DNA of 33,020 nucleotides from Halomonas colorata (GTDB lineage: Bacteria; Pseudomonadota; Gammaproteobacteria; Pseudomonadales; Halomonadaceae): positions 1 through 33,020 of the forward strand of contig NZ_JABUZA010000046.1 of the NCBI RefSeq assembly GCF_014897985.1. Direction: 5' to 3'. Both the position numbers and the translations under genes were made by a program. The notes below the pieces were generated by a model. It was not told the DNA's origin. It was given only the letters and a program-made list of their open reading frames with translations, and did not search any database. Shown here piece after piece: positions 7,531 through 13,043 of the stretch (positions are counted from its first letter, which is position 1; each line of letters starts with the position of its first letter).

Positions 7531-7851
7531 TTAATCAGGCAGCGTGTCTTGAGGACCTCTGTATTGATGCTGGTTAACCACGGTCGTTTGCGGCTCTCGA
7601 TAGATCCCGCGCGCCTTCTGGTCAGCCTCGACCTCGGCAATATCTGCGCGAAGCCTTTTCTGTGCTTCGGCCGCCGCGTCGACGGTTAGCTGAAGTGATT
7701 TTATTTGGGTCTGTAACGGCTTAACTAAGTGGTCTTGGATCACTTCCTTAAGCTCCTGCTCGGTCAGCTCACCACCTTGGTTGGTTGGAGCATTGCCGCT
7801 CCACCGCGTGGGATTGGTGCCGGGGACGTTTGTAGCAAAATGGCTTGCCAT
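7531..7851 (-). CDS. Hypothetical protein with coiled coil
   Basis: A 106-aa protein. The N terminus is low-complexity (Gly/Asn/Pro/Thr-rich), residues about 29-82 are predicted to form a long helix or coiled coil (TEQELKEVIQDHLVKPLQTQ and onward), and the tail is polar with QYRGPQDTLPD at the end. No domain recognised. It is in the tape-measure operon, 17 bp after the 197-aa coiled-coil gene and 29 bp before the next gene. A structural or scaffold-like role would fit the shape but is inference only. Confidence 0.65.
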   Translation of the reverse strand: MASHFATNVPGTNPTRWSGNAPTNQGGELTEQELKEVIQDHLVKPLQTQIKSLQLTVDAAAEAQKRLRADIAEVEADQKARGIYREPQTTVVNQHQYRGPQDTLPD

Positions 7852-7868
7852 ATCGATAGCCTCGTTGG

Positions 7869-8462
7869 TTAAGCCGCGTCAGCGGGCTTGTAGGTCAGTT
7901 TGCTGGGCATTCCTCGGTCGTATCGAGAAACGTTCGAATAGGTAAGGCGGCTTGAAAGCTTGCCAAGAAACTCTTTTTTCTCGATAAGCGGGGCGTGTTG
8001 CGGGTATTGAAGGGCTGGAATATCTACGTTCTGGCCGGTCTTTCTTTCCAGATCGCCAACCTTCCCGTCTATCGAAAAGGCTGTGTTGCGCATCTGAGCC
8101 GAAAGCTGGAAAAGCTCTTCCACTAAAGGCTCGAGCTGGGTGATGGCGGCTACAATCTCATCCGCCTTTTTATGGTGCTTTACCCGGAGCTGGTCGTGCT
8201 GCTCAACTAAGTCGATTACTGCCTGGGCGGCTTCCTTGGCCATAGTGTCCGGCAACGCACCTTCTAACGCCTGACGCTCTACCCGTAAGCGGCGAGCCAG
8301 GCGCTCGGCCTGTAAATGCTGCTCCTCCAAGGCGTCAACGTTGCCGCCATTAACAATCACCTGGCTAAGCTCGGCGTCAAAGTCTCGGCTATCAAAGGCC
8401 GCTTGCTCGTTGTTGATTTCCGCTAGCCGGCTTCTGATTTCTGCCGCGTTCATTCCTTTCAT
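7869..8462 (-). CDS. Coiled-coil protein, possible scaffold-type function
   Basis: A 197-aa protein, helical for most of its length (residues about 5-135, rich in Glu, Leu, Gln and Arg), followed by a shorter polar C-terminal region (NVDIPALQYPQH; LTYSNVSRYDRGMPSKLTYK). No family recognised. The ATG at 8462 overlaps the stop of the preceding 50-aa gene (ATGA) and has GAGGG about 7 bases upstream, so that start is preferred over the internal ATG four codons later. As the longest unknown protein of the tape-measure operon it is the natural candidate for any capsid-redirecting or scaffolding activity, but the sequence does not show one. Confidence 0.7.
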   Translation of the reverse strand: MKGMNAAEIRSRLAEINNEQAAFDSRDFDAELSQVIVNGGNVDALEEQHLQAERLARRLRVERQALEGALPDTMAKEAAQAVIDLVEQHDQLRVKHHKKADEIVAAITQLEPLVEELFQLSAQMRNTAFSIDGKVGDLERKTGQNVDIPALQYPQHAPLIEKKEFLGKLSSRLTYSNVSRYDRGMPSKLTYKPADAA

Positions 8463-8611
8463 TGTGCTGCCCTCGGTTGTTGAGATAGCTCGATTAGTTT
8501 GGCCGCGGCGTTAACATCACCTTTTTGAGCCGCGCTTCTTAATAGCCGAAAATAGCTTTCGATTTCTGGCTTAGAAGGCCTCGCGTTTGGCGTACCTTTA
8601 GGACGTGTCAT
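8459..8611 (-). CDS. Small basic protein, first gene of the tape-measure operon
   Basis: A 50-aa ORF beginning MTRPKGTPNARPSKPEIESY and ending in a Gln/Arg-rich tail. The PKG.PN.RPSKP opening resembles the N termini of small DNA-binding, terminase-small-like phage proteins, but it is too short to assign. The stop overlaps the next start as ATGA, the usual translational coupling in this element, which supports expression. It follows the AT-rich regulatory gap 8612-8812 and so is probably the promoter-proximal gene of the leftward operon ending at 2656. Confidence 0.55.
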   Translation of the reverse strand: MTRPKGTPNARPSKPEIESYFRLLRSAAQKGDVNAAAKLIELSQQPRAAQ

Positions 8612-8812
8612 CTGATCCACCAGTGCTGTTTTTACATACAGTCATCATAGAACATAAAAGCCGGTAAAAACATAGTTTATGTTGGGTATTTTGTTGGTAA
8701 CTTGCAAAAACAAAACATAAGACATTGATATAAATCTAACAGTAGAGGACTTACTGTCCGCCATATATCGTATAGAGCTTTATGGTGGTTTAGAGGGGGT
8801 GATAGCCCTCTA
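8612..8812 (-). promoter_or_regulatory. AT-rich intergenic control region before the tape-measure operon
   Basis: A 201-bp gap between the replication module and the tape-measure operon, clearly AT-richer than its surroundings. It contains AACATA/TATGTT as a 6-bp inverted repeat around GTT (8669-8683). It also holds a minus-strand 14-mer, ATACCCAACATAAA (8676-8689), identical to the arm-type motif at 15294-15307, and a copy of GGTTTAGAGGGGGTG (8787-8801) with which CCCTCTA at 8806-8812 can form a hairpin. The operon promoter is probably here, but no -35/-10 pair is convincing, so an activator-dependent promoter is possible. An origin is an alternative. Confidence 0.55.
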
Positions 8813-9187
8813 TTATTCGTATTCTCTTTTTAAGCGAGTAATAAATAGATTGGCCGCACGTCGCCCAACGTTATCTCGCTTGTGATAAGCGGTTTCATCG
8901 CTGGCAGCGGTGCGCCACTCCTCTACGTACCGCTCGGCAAGCCGTTGCTGCATTCGTGGGTGAAGGCGTATAAGAGCAGCAGCCACATGGCGGCTATCTT
9001 CCGGCACCAGGGGGCAGCGTTCGGCGATCCACGCCAGCCAATCAGTAGACGTTAACGGGCCTACATCCGCGCTTTTTTCTAAATAAGGCCCACCCACTCC
9101 CCCCTCTAAACCTCCTAAAGGGCTTTTGGTTGGTTTAGAGGGGGTGTCACCACCCCCTTTTTCTATTTTTTCAAGCCAGCGTCCCAT
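8813..9187 (-). CDS. Hypothetical protein downstream of the DUF3987 gene
   Basis: A 124-aa protein. The ATG at 9187 is chosen because it overlaps the stop of the DUF3987 gene as TAATG; a longer ORF to 9226 exists but would run inside that gene. A Gly/Lys/Pro-rich linker (residues about 8-35) is followed by a compact helical part with conserved-looking Trp and Arg residues (STDWLAWIAERCPLVPED; LIRLHPRMQQRLAERYVEEW; ANLFITRLKREYE). No function is assigned. The linker DNA contains the inverted pair of CCCCCTCTAAACC motifs, so part of this coding region may double as a binding site. It ends the replication operon. Confidence 0.7.
   Translation of the reverse strand: MGRWLEKIEKGGGDTPSKPTKSPLGGLEGGVGGPYLEKSADVGPLTSTDWLAWIAERCPLVPEDSRHVAAALIRLHPRMQQRLAERYVEEWRTAASDETAYHKRDNVGRRAANLFITRLKREYE
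9100..9146. repeat. Inverted pair of the CCCCCTCTAAACC motif inside a coding region
   Basis: CCCCCTCTAAACC (9100-9112) faces GGTTTAGAGGGGG (9132-9144), with a 19-bp spacer, giving a possible 13-bp-stem hairpin. It encodes the Gly/Lys-rich linker of the overlapping gene. Further copies lie at 8787-8801 and 1405-1417. Confidence 0.65.
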
Positions 9188-10692
9188 TACTCGGCCTCCT
9201 GAGTCGGCACATACTCCTGATGCCAATAGAAGTCGATGCGCGGCCTTCCGGTTGTCGGCACCTCCAATTCAGTCAGATATCCATGCTCAACAAGCACGTC
9301 CAGCGCTCCTTGCACGGCTTCGGTTGTGTCCAGGCCTTGCCAGCCACGTTGTTTTACCTGCTTAACCTTGAACGGGTTAGGCAGCTTCTGGCGGCGCTTC
9401 AAAATCAACTTGGCGCCCTGAATGCCGCTGTTGGTGGCAGCACTGTACAAGCGCTCTGCATGGGCGCGCAGGAAGTCGGCCCACTCAAGGGCGCGGGCGG
9501 TAGAGGTCTTACCCACGCTGTCTTGCTCGCCATCTATCACCGCGAAAAGCAGCGCCAAGCTACCTACCGTTTTAGGCATTTTCAGCAGGTGTTCAGCTAT
9601 CAATGGAGAAAGGTTTCCGGAACGGCATTCGACATTGATTTCTGTCATCCACTCGATGAACAGCTCTTGAGCATCAGCGGTGAAGCGCCAAGCAGGTGGG
9701 TCTCCATCATCATCAGTACCCAATTCCAGCGAGTGCAGGCGATAAAACACCTGTGAAAAGCGCTCCTTGGCTTTAGGGTCAGGTTTTCGGTCGATCCACT
9801 TCCATGAAGGCTTGCCGTCTGGCCAAACAGCCAGCTGGAAACGCTGTATCAAGCCATCATTAACCGTCCCCTTGGCACCACGAACAATAGGGGCTAACTT
9901 GCTCGGCTGAATGCCGCCAATGATGTTTAAGGCGCAGCGTTCAATAGCGATGGTTCCGCGTCCTATGCGGTCATAGGTAAACCGGGAGTCACCATTGAAG
10001 CACTCAAGGTAAAAAGCACGTTCAGCGGCGTTCTCCTCCTGCTGCAGCTTTGCCAGCAGGCCCGCCAATTCATCCCGCAAGATGGTCAAGTGGTGGTCAA
10101 ACTGGTTCATGAGCTCGCCAGCTTTCTCAACCGTCGCATCGTTCAGAATGTAGCGCTCAGCAGGCTCAGGCGGCGCGGGTTCCTTTATGCTGCCCAAGGT
10201 TTCCTTGGCTGCATCCATATCGCCTTTGGCGGCCTGATCCTTGGCCTTCTTCTTCACAGCAGCTTTGGCCACATCGAATAGCTCTATTTCCTGCTTATAC
10301 TCTTTAACAGCCTTCTCATGCTCTCGCCTTGCCTCTGCCTCAATAGCATCAACAGCAAAGCGCATTGCCTTGATTGCCGGGGTTTTCATTGCCGAAGGGT
10401 CGCCCACCAGCACTGCCCACAGCACAATGACAATTTCCCAATCATCGTGCTGCTTTGGACGCATCCGTACTTTATGGCCTACCAGGCCAGCCAGCAGGGC
10501 TAGCGCCGATACCGCGCAATATTCAGGCGGGCACTGGATACGCTGGGCAACATCTAGCACATAGTCGCGTATCTCCTCTGGCAGCATTTCCAGATTAAAG
10601 GCAGGCACTTCAGGCAGACTTTCCGGTAACGGCCTTGGAGGCGCTACCTTATCAATCCGTTGATCTAGCCAATTTTCAGCCGTGTTAGACAT
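9187..10692 (-). CDS. DUF3987 replication-module protein (degenerate P-loop)
   Basis: A 501-aa protein of the DUF3987 family, found next to primase fragments in satellites, prophages and islands and thought to act in element replication as a primase/helicase-like partner. Seen: an N-terminal PPEY helical region with FNLEMLPEEIRDYV, a P-loop-like VGDPSAMKTPAIKA (about residues 95-108; the usual GxxxxGK[ST] is altered to G-P-S-x-x-K-T), a charged coiled coil (about 120-175), a Q-F-D-H-H-L-T-I-L-R-D-E-L-A-G-L motif (198-213), then NGDSRFTYDRIGRGT and INIIGG-like strands typical of the family. It overlaps the CHC2 gene by 8 bp upstream and the 124-aa gene by 1 bp downstream. Confidence 0.85.
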   Translation of the reverse strand: MSNTAENWLDQRIDKVAPPRPLPESLPEVPAFNLEMLPEEIRDYVLDVAQRIQCPPEYCAVSALALLAGLVGHKVRMRPKQHDDWEIVIVLWAVLVGDPSAMKTPAIKAMRFAVDAIEAEARREHEKAVKEYKQEIELFDVAKAAVKKKAKDQAAKGDMDAAKETLGSIKEPAPPEPAERYILNDATVEKAGELMNQFDHHLTILRDELAGLLAKLQQEENAAERAFYLECFNGDSRFTYDRIGRGTIAIERCALNIIGGIQPSKLAPIVRGAKGTVNDGLIQRFQLAVWPDGKPSWKWIDRKPDPKAKERFSQVFYRLHSLELGTDDDGDPPAWRFTADAQELFIEWMTEINVECRSGNLSPLIAEHLLKMPKTVGSLALLFAVIDGEQDSVGKTSTARALEWADFLRAHAERLYSAATNSGIQGAKLILKRRQKLPNPFKVKQVKQRGWQGLDTTEAVQGALDVLVEHGYLTELEVPTTGRPRIDFYWHQEYVPTQEAE

Positions 10693-11191
10693 GAGCGCCC
10701 ACCTCCTTTGCGGCAGCCCTCAAACGACCAGCGGCCACCGCTAGACGGTTGCGGTCAACGTCAGATAACAGCGTCCCGCTACTCACAGCCTCAGCCGCTA
10801 ATAGCGCTATCAAGGCTTCACGGGCCACCGCTGCCAGTACGTCACGGGGAACCCAGCGTTCACCAGGGCGCTTGCTCTTGCTGTATGCGTCGTTGTCACG
10901 CTCAGGGAACAGGTCTTTAAGCTCCAAGCCAATGGCGGCCAGCACATCCCCCGTTGGGCATCCTGCAAAGCACTTCATCAGGATGGTGCCGTCTGAGGTT
11001 TCACGCACCGCCAAGCTAGGCGAGCGGTCCTTGTGTGCAGGGCAACATGCCAGCCAGCGGCCCGGCCCGTTTTCCTTTACCTTGTCGAGCCGATTCAGCA
11101 TGGTGTGAACGTCAGCGCGGATGCTATTATTGGCTTGAACAGTATTCTTTTGCGCTCGGCTTCGGTCGGGCGTTTTTATTGCTCGCTGCAT
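10685..11191 (-). CDS. CHC2-type zinc-finger primase fragment
   Basis: A 168-aa protein with a DnaG-type CHC2 zinc-binding domain: CPAH (C50, H53) and C74-x3-C78 in LMKCFAGCPTGDVLAAIGL, followed by DLFPE as in bacterial primases. No TOPRIM catalytic domain follows; the C terminus is a helical segment (VLAAVAREALIALLAAEA). Such split proteins are usually paired with a DUF3987-type partner, as here, where the partner starts within the last 8 bp. Recognition of template or origin by the zinc domain is the likely job. It overlaps the preceding small gene by 16 bp. Confidence 0.85.
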   Translation of the reverse strand: MQRAIKTPDRSRAQKNTVQANNSIRADVHTMLNRLDKVKENGPGRWLACCPAHKDRSPSLAVRETSDGTILMKCFAGCPTGDVLAAIGLELKDLFPERDNDAYSKSKRPGERWVPRDVLAAVAREALIALLAAEAVSSGTLLSDVDRNRLAVAAGRLRAAAKEVGAHV

Positions 11192-11406
11192 ACATAGCCC
11201 TCCTGCTCCAGCCAGCTACGGCGCTCCTCGAAGGTGCTGGATAGCAGCCACAGCGTTTCAATCAGTGCCTCACGTTTCAGGCCGTCAAGGTCATGGTCGT
11301 TCAGCAGCATTGCCACGCCTGCAAGGATTTTGGATGCCTGCTCCATCTGGCGAACGTCACCCGTAAGGGCGGCTTTCAGCAGGTAGGTTTGATCTTGAGG
11401 TGTCAT
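11176..11406 (-). CDS. Small hypothetical protein of the replication operon
   Basis: A 76-aa helical protein (YLLKAALTGDVRQMEQASKI; LNDHDLDGLKREALIETLWL; STFEERRSWLEQEGY). No family recognised. Its ATG overlaps the preceding stop as ATGA and its end overlaps the CHC2 gene by 16 bp, so translation is coupled on both sides and the ORF is almost certainly real. Confidence 0.7.
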   Translation of the reverse strand: MTPQDQTYLLKAALTGDVRQMEQASKILAGVAMLLNDHDLDGLKREALIETLWLLSSTFEERRSWLEQEGYVCSEQ

Positions 11407-11579
11407 AGACCTGTTTCCTTGCTAAATGCCTGGGCTTCGCGCTGAATCGCCTTGAACTCAAGGCAATTGACTAAACCGCTAGCAAGCGCCTGCTCGGCTG
11501 TTAAAAAGCGATCCGGGTTGGTGAAGTGAAAACGGATGACACGGGTGCGTAGGTCGCAATTAATGGCTACGGGCATCAT
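11403..11579 (-). CDS. Small hypothetical protein of the replication operon
   Basis: A 58-aa ORF starting MMPVAINCDLRTRVIRFHFT and ending QREAQAFSKETGL. It exactly fills the gap between its neighbours, sharing an ATGA overlap at both ends (11576-11579 and 11403-11406). That coupling is strong evidence that it is translated. No family recognised; the N-terminal half is beta-like with alternating hydrophobic residues and the C-terminal half helical. Confidence 0.65.
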   Translation of the reverse strand: MMPVAINCDLRTRVIRFHFTNPDRFLTAEQALASGLVNCLEFKAIQREAQAFSKETGL

Positions 11580-11824
11580 TGGGCCACCTCCAAAGAATCC
11601 AGGTAGGCAATAACGCCAGCCAGTGCGCTCTCTACGGTATGAGCACCTATGCCATGCGGTATATCGGCGTCAATCCAAGCAGCCACCGGAACAGCGGCCT
11701 TTTCGTGGTGAGTGATATAGCAAGCGTCACTATGGCCAGTCTGGCGCGCAGCATCACGCCAATCGGTAGCCTTAACGACGGTGTCTTGACCAGAGCGAGC
11801 GAAGGTAATCTTAAATAGGCTCAT
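11576..11824 (-). CDS. Small hypothetical protein of the replication operon
   Basis: An 82-aa protein (MSLFKITFARSGQDTVVKA...; ESALAGVIAYLDSLEVAQ). The first half looks like a small beta sheet with a WRDAARQTGH helix, the last part an amphipathic helix. No family recognised. ATGA overlaps on both sides place it inside the coupled chain 12236-8813. Confidence 0.65.
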   Translation of the reverse strand: MSLFKITFARSGQDTVVKATDWRDAARQTGHSDACYITHHEKAAVPVAAWIDADIPHGIGAHTVESALAGVIAYLDSLEVAQ

Positions 11825-12054
11825 GGCTGGGCCTCCCCTTCAATCTTTTCATCAAGCTGGCCAAGCTCTCCATAGCAGCTCTCGGCCACTATCTCGATGG
11901 CCTCTATTAGCGAGCTGTAATGGCAGTCGTTGAGAATAGGCGCTTCGCCTTCGTTACCATTACGCGTCCTGTCAATGCTGATAATGTTGGCAAGGGTGGC
12001 CATTAAACCGATGCGGCTTTCCAGGGCGTCAATATGACGTTTTGCAGTATTCAT
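11821..12054 (-). CDS. Small hypothetical protein of the replication operon
   Basis: A 77-aa protein starting MNTAKRHIDALESRIG. The ATG at 12054 overlaps the upstream stop as ATGA; a GTG two codons earlier (12060) is possible but less likely. The protein is mostly helical and acidic at the end (LGQLDEKIEGEAQP). No family recognised. Confidence 0.65.
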   Translation of the reverse strand: MNTAKRHIDALESRIGLMATLANIISIDRTRNGNEGEAPILNDCHYSSLIEAIEIVAESCYGELGQLDEKIEGEAQP

Positions 12055-12236
12055 GAGCACACCTCCAGACCGCTAACAGCGGCTTCAAGATGGCGAGCTT
12101 TTTCGATGTGATGGTTGTAACGCTTAAGGCGGGTACTGGCGCTGGTATCAGCAAACAAGGCAGCTTTAGCCATTGCACGGTGTGCGGCGGCTTTTTCGGC
12201 GGGGTTGCGGGTAGGGAATAGGCGTAACTTGGCCAT
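12051..12236 (-). CDS. Small basic protein, target of the C4-type antisense RNA
   Basis: A 61-aa protein, MAKLRLFPTRNPAEKAAAHR onward, ending AAVSGLEVCS. The MAKLR.FP.RN..E.AA..AM..A opening and GLEVC ending are familiar to me from small proteins placed just after ash-type leaders in enterobacterial prophages; function unknown. The ATG at 12236 has a strong SD (AAAGGAG, 8 bases upstream). That SD lies in TCACAAAGGA (minus strand, 12246-12255), which is perfectly complementary to a loop of the upstream C4-type RNA, so translation is probably repressed by that RNA. It is the first gene of the ATGA-coupled chain leading to the primase genes, so this would control the whole replication operon. 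Confidence 0.75.
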   Translation of the reverse strand: MAKLRLFPTRNPAEKAAAHRAMAKAALFADTSASTRLKRYNHHIEKARHLEAAVSGLEVCS

Positions 12237-12260
12237 GAGCAAGACTCCTTTGTGATTGGA

Positions 12261-12296
12261 GTCGCCACGATCCTTCCTACGGGATTGGGTGGCGAC
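12261..12296 (-). promoter_or_regulatory. Leader hairpin presenting the C4 target sequence
   Basis: On the minus strand GTCGCCAC (12296-12289) pairs with GTGGCGAC (12268-12261), leaving GTAGGAA in the loop. The loop is the second target of the C4-type RNA. The stem shares bases with the C4 outer helix, so the two structures compete when on one transcript. Confidence 0.6.
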
Positions 12297-12363
12297 CGTA
12301 CGCGGGGTAGGAAACCGGTCACAAAGGAAACCGGCCAGACCGAAGTCTGCCCACGCACAGCCG
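12287..12363 (-). ncRNA. C4-type antisense RNA
   Basis: Read on the minus strand, CTGTGCGTGGG (12360-12350) pairs with CCCGCGTACGG (12306-12296) in an 11-bp helix with three G-U pairs. It encloses two hairpins: CAGACTTCGGTCTG (12349-12336, UUCG loop) and CCGG/CCGG (12334-12315) with TCCTTTGTGA in its loop. This three-way junction is the fold of phage P1/P7/P4-like C4 antisense RNAs. TCCTTTGTGA is perfectly complementary to TCACAAAGGA overlapping the downstream SD (12246-12255). TTCCTAC next to the helix (12313-12307) is complementary to GTAGGAA in the downstream leader (12280-12274). These correspond to the two antisense contacts of C4. Ends are approximate. Confidence 0.85.
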
Positions 12364-12381
12364 CCATAACTGACGGGCACT

Positions 12382-12407
12382 AAAAAAGCGCCGTCAATGT
12401 GGGCGCT
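12382..12407 (-). terminator. Terminator or attenuator just upstream of the C4-type RNA
   Basis: On the minus strand AGCGCC, a 9-nt loop, GGCGCT and then a T-run form a Rho-independent terminator. The GCGCC of its left arm can pair instead with the upstream GGCGC (GGCGC AATA GCGCC, 12416-12403), so two exclusive hairpins exist, as in attenuators. Confidence 0.6.
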
Positions 12408-12499
12408 ATTGCGCCTTTGTGAACTCGGGTTCCTACGCCCGGCTGACGATTTTGCGTCAGCAAGCTCAGCATAGCGGTTAGTCATTAGAATGGTCAACA

Positions 12500-12760
12500 T
12501 CAAACACCACCTTTAGTGCCATTGGCACCAGTCGGCAGGTAATACAGCGCCACGCGGCTATGCTTGCGCCCCCATGGATCGATCACATCCTGTAGGTGGG
12601 TTCGTATATCGTGACCCTTCTCTCGCAACTCACAGATACGCGCGCCTGGGCGAAGGATGTTTTCTTCTTGTAATAGCTCAAGAGTAGTAACCGGGCCCTG
12701 CTTTAAGCGGGCCAAGATGCGTATGCGTTGACTAGTGGAGTCGTTGGCTTGGCTGGACAT
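12500..12760 (-). CDS. Helix-turn-helix DNA-binding protein
   Basis: An 86-aa protein. Residues about 12-60 (SQRIRILARLKQGPVTTLEL, then ARICELREKGHDI) form a winged-helix/HTH of the kind seen in small phage regulators (HTH_39-like), followed by a beta wing (RKHSRVALYYLP). Start chosen at 12760, where AAGGAGGTGG is an excellent SD and the ATG overlaps the AlpA-like stop as TGATG; an upstream in-frame ATG is ignored. Probably regulates the element together with the AlpA-like protein. Confidence 0.75.
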   Translation of the reverse strand: MSSQANDSTSQRIRILARLKQGPVTTLELLQEENILRPGARICELREKGHDIRTHLQDVIDPWGRKHSRVALYYLPTGANGTKGGV

Positions 12761-12954
12761 CAAGCCACCTCCTTGCAACGCGCCTCAAACGCTTCAATAT
12801 CTTCAATGCGCCAGCGTGTGCAGTTAGGGCCTAGCTTGATTGGCTGTGGGAATGGATGCTTTGGATTGGCTGACCAGCGCCATATAGTGGCTGGGCCTAC
12901 GTCATAGCGCTTTGCCAGGGTGGCAACGGTAGCGTATTCGCTGGATTGACTCAT
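12760..12954 (-). CDS. AlpA-like transcriptional regulator or excisionase
   Basis: A 64-aa MerR/AlpA-type HTH protein: TVATLAKRYDVGPATIWRWS is the DNA-binding helix-turn-helix, followed by PFPQPIKLGPNCTRWRIEDI and EAFEARCK, the usual AlpA C terminus. In satellites such proteins activate integrase/excision and other element genes. The ATG at 12954 is preferred over ATGs at 12969 and 12984, because TGAGGT lies 8 bases upstream and the earlier ATGs fall within a perfect inverted repeat covering the leader. It begins a two-gene unit with the next HTH gene. Confidence 0.85.
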   Translation of the reverse strand: MSQSSEYATVATLAKRYDVGPATIWRWSANPKHPFPQPIKLGPNCTRWRIEDIEAFEARCKEVA

Positions 12955-12961
12955 CCTGTAG

Positions 12962-12990
12962 TACCTCATGCTTGTTGGTTGCATGAGGTA
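12962..12990 (-). promoter_or_regulatory. Perfect inverted repeat overlapping the AlpA ribosome-binding site
   Basis: TACCTCATGC and GCATGAGGTA form a 10-bp perfect inverted repeat around a 9-bp spacer. In the mRNA, the right arm contains the SD (GAGGT), which would be base-paired and hidden. As DNA it is also a good operator for a dimeric regulator, possibly AlpA itself. Confidence 0.7.
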
Positions 12991-13043
12991 TCGTGGAGAA
13001 TCGGACTAAGTCAGTGGTGCAAATGCAAAATGAAAAATGCAAG

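Noticed and set aside
12029..12367. 112-aa ash-like ORF
   Set aside because: It overlaps the C4-type RNA and the 61-aa gene in another frame, and is more likely RNA conservation.
12051..12503. 150-aa ORF through the C4 region
   Set aside because: It reads through a terminator and the structured RNA; the real gene is the 61-aa C-terminal part with its own strong SD.
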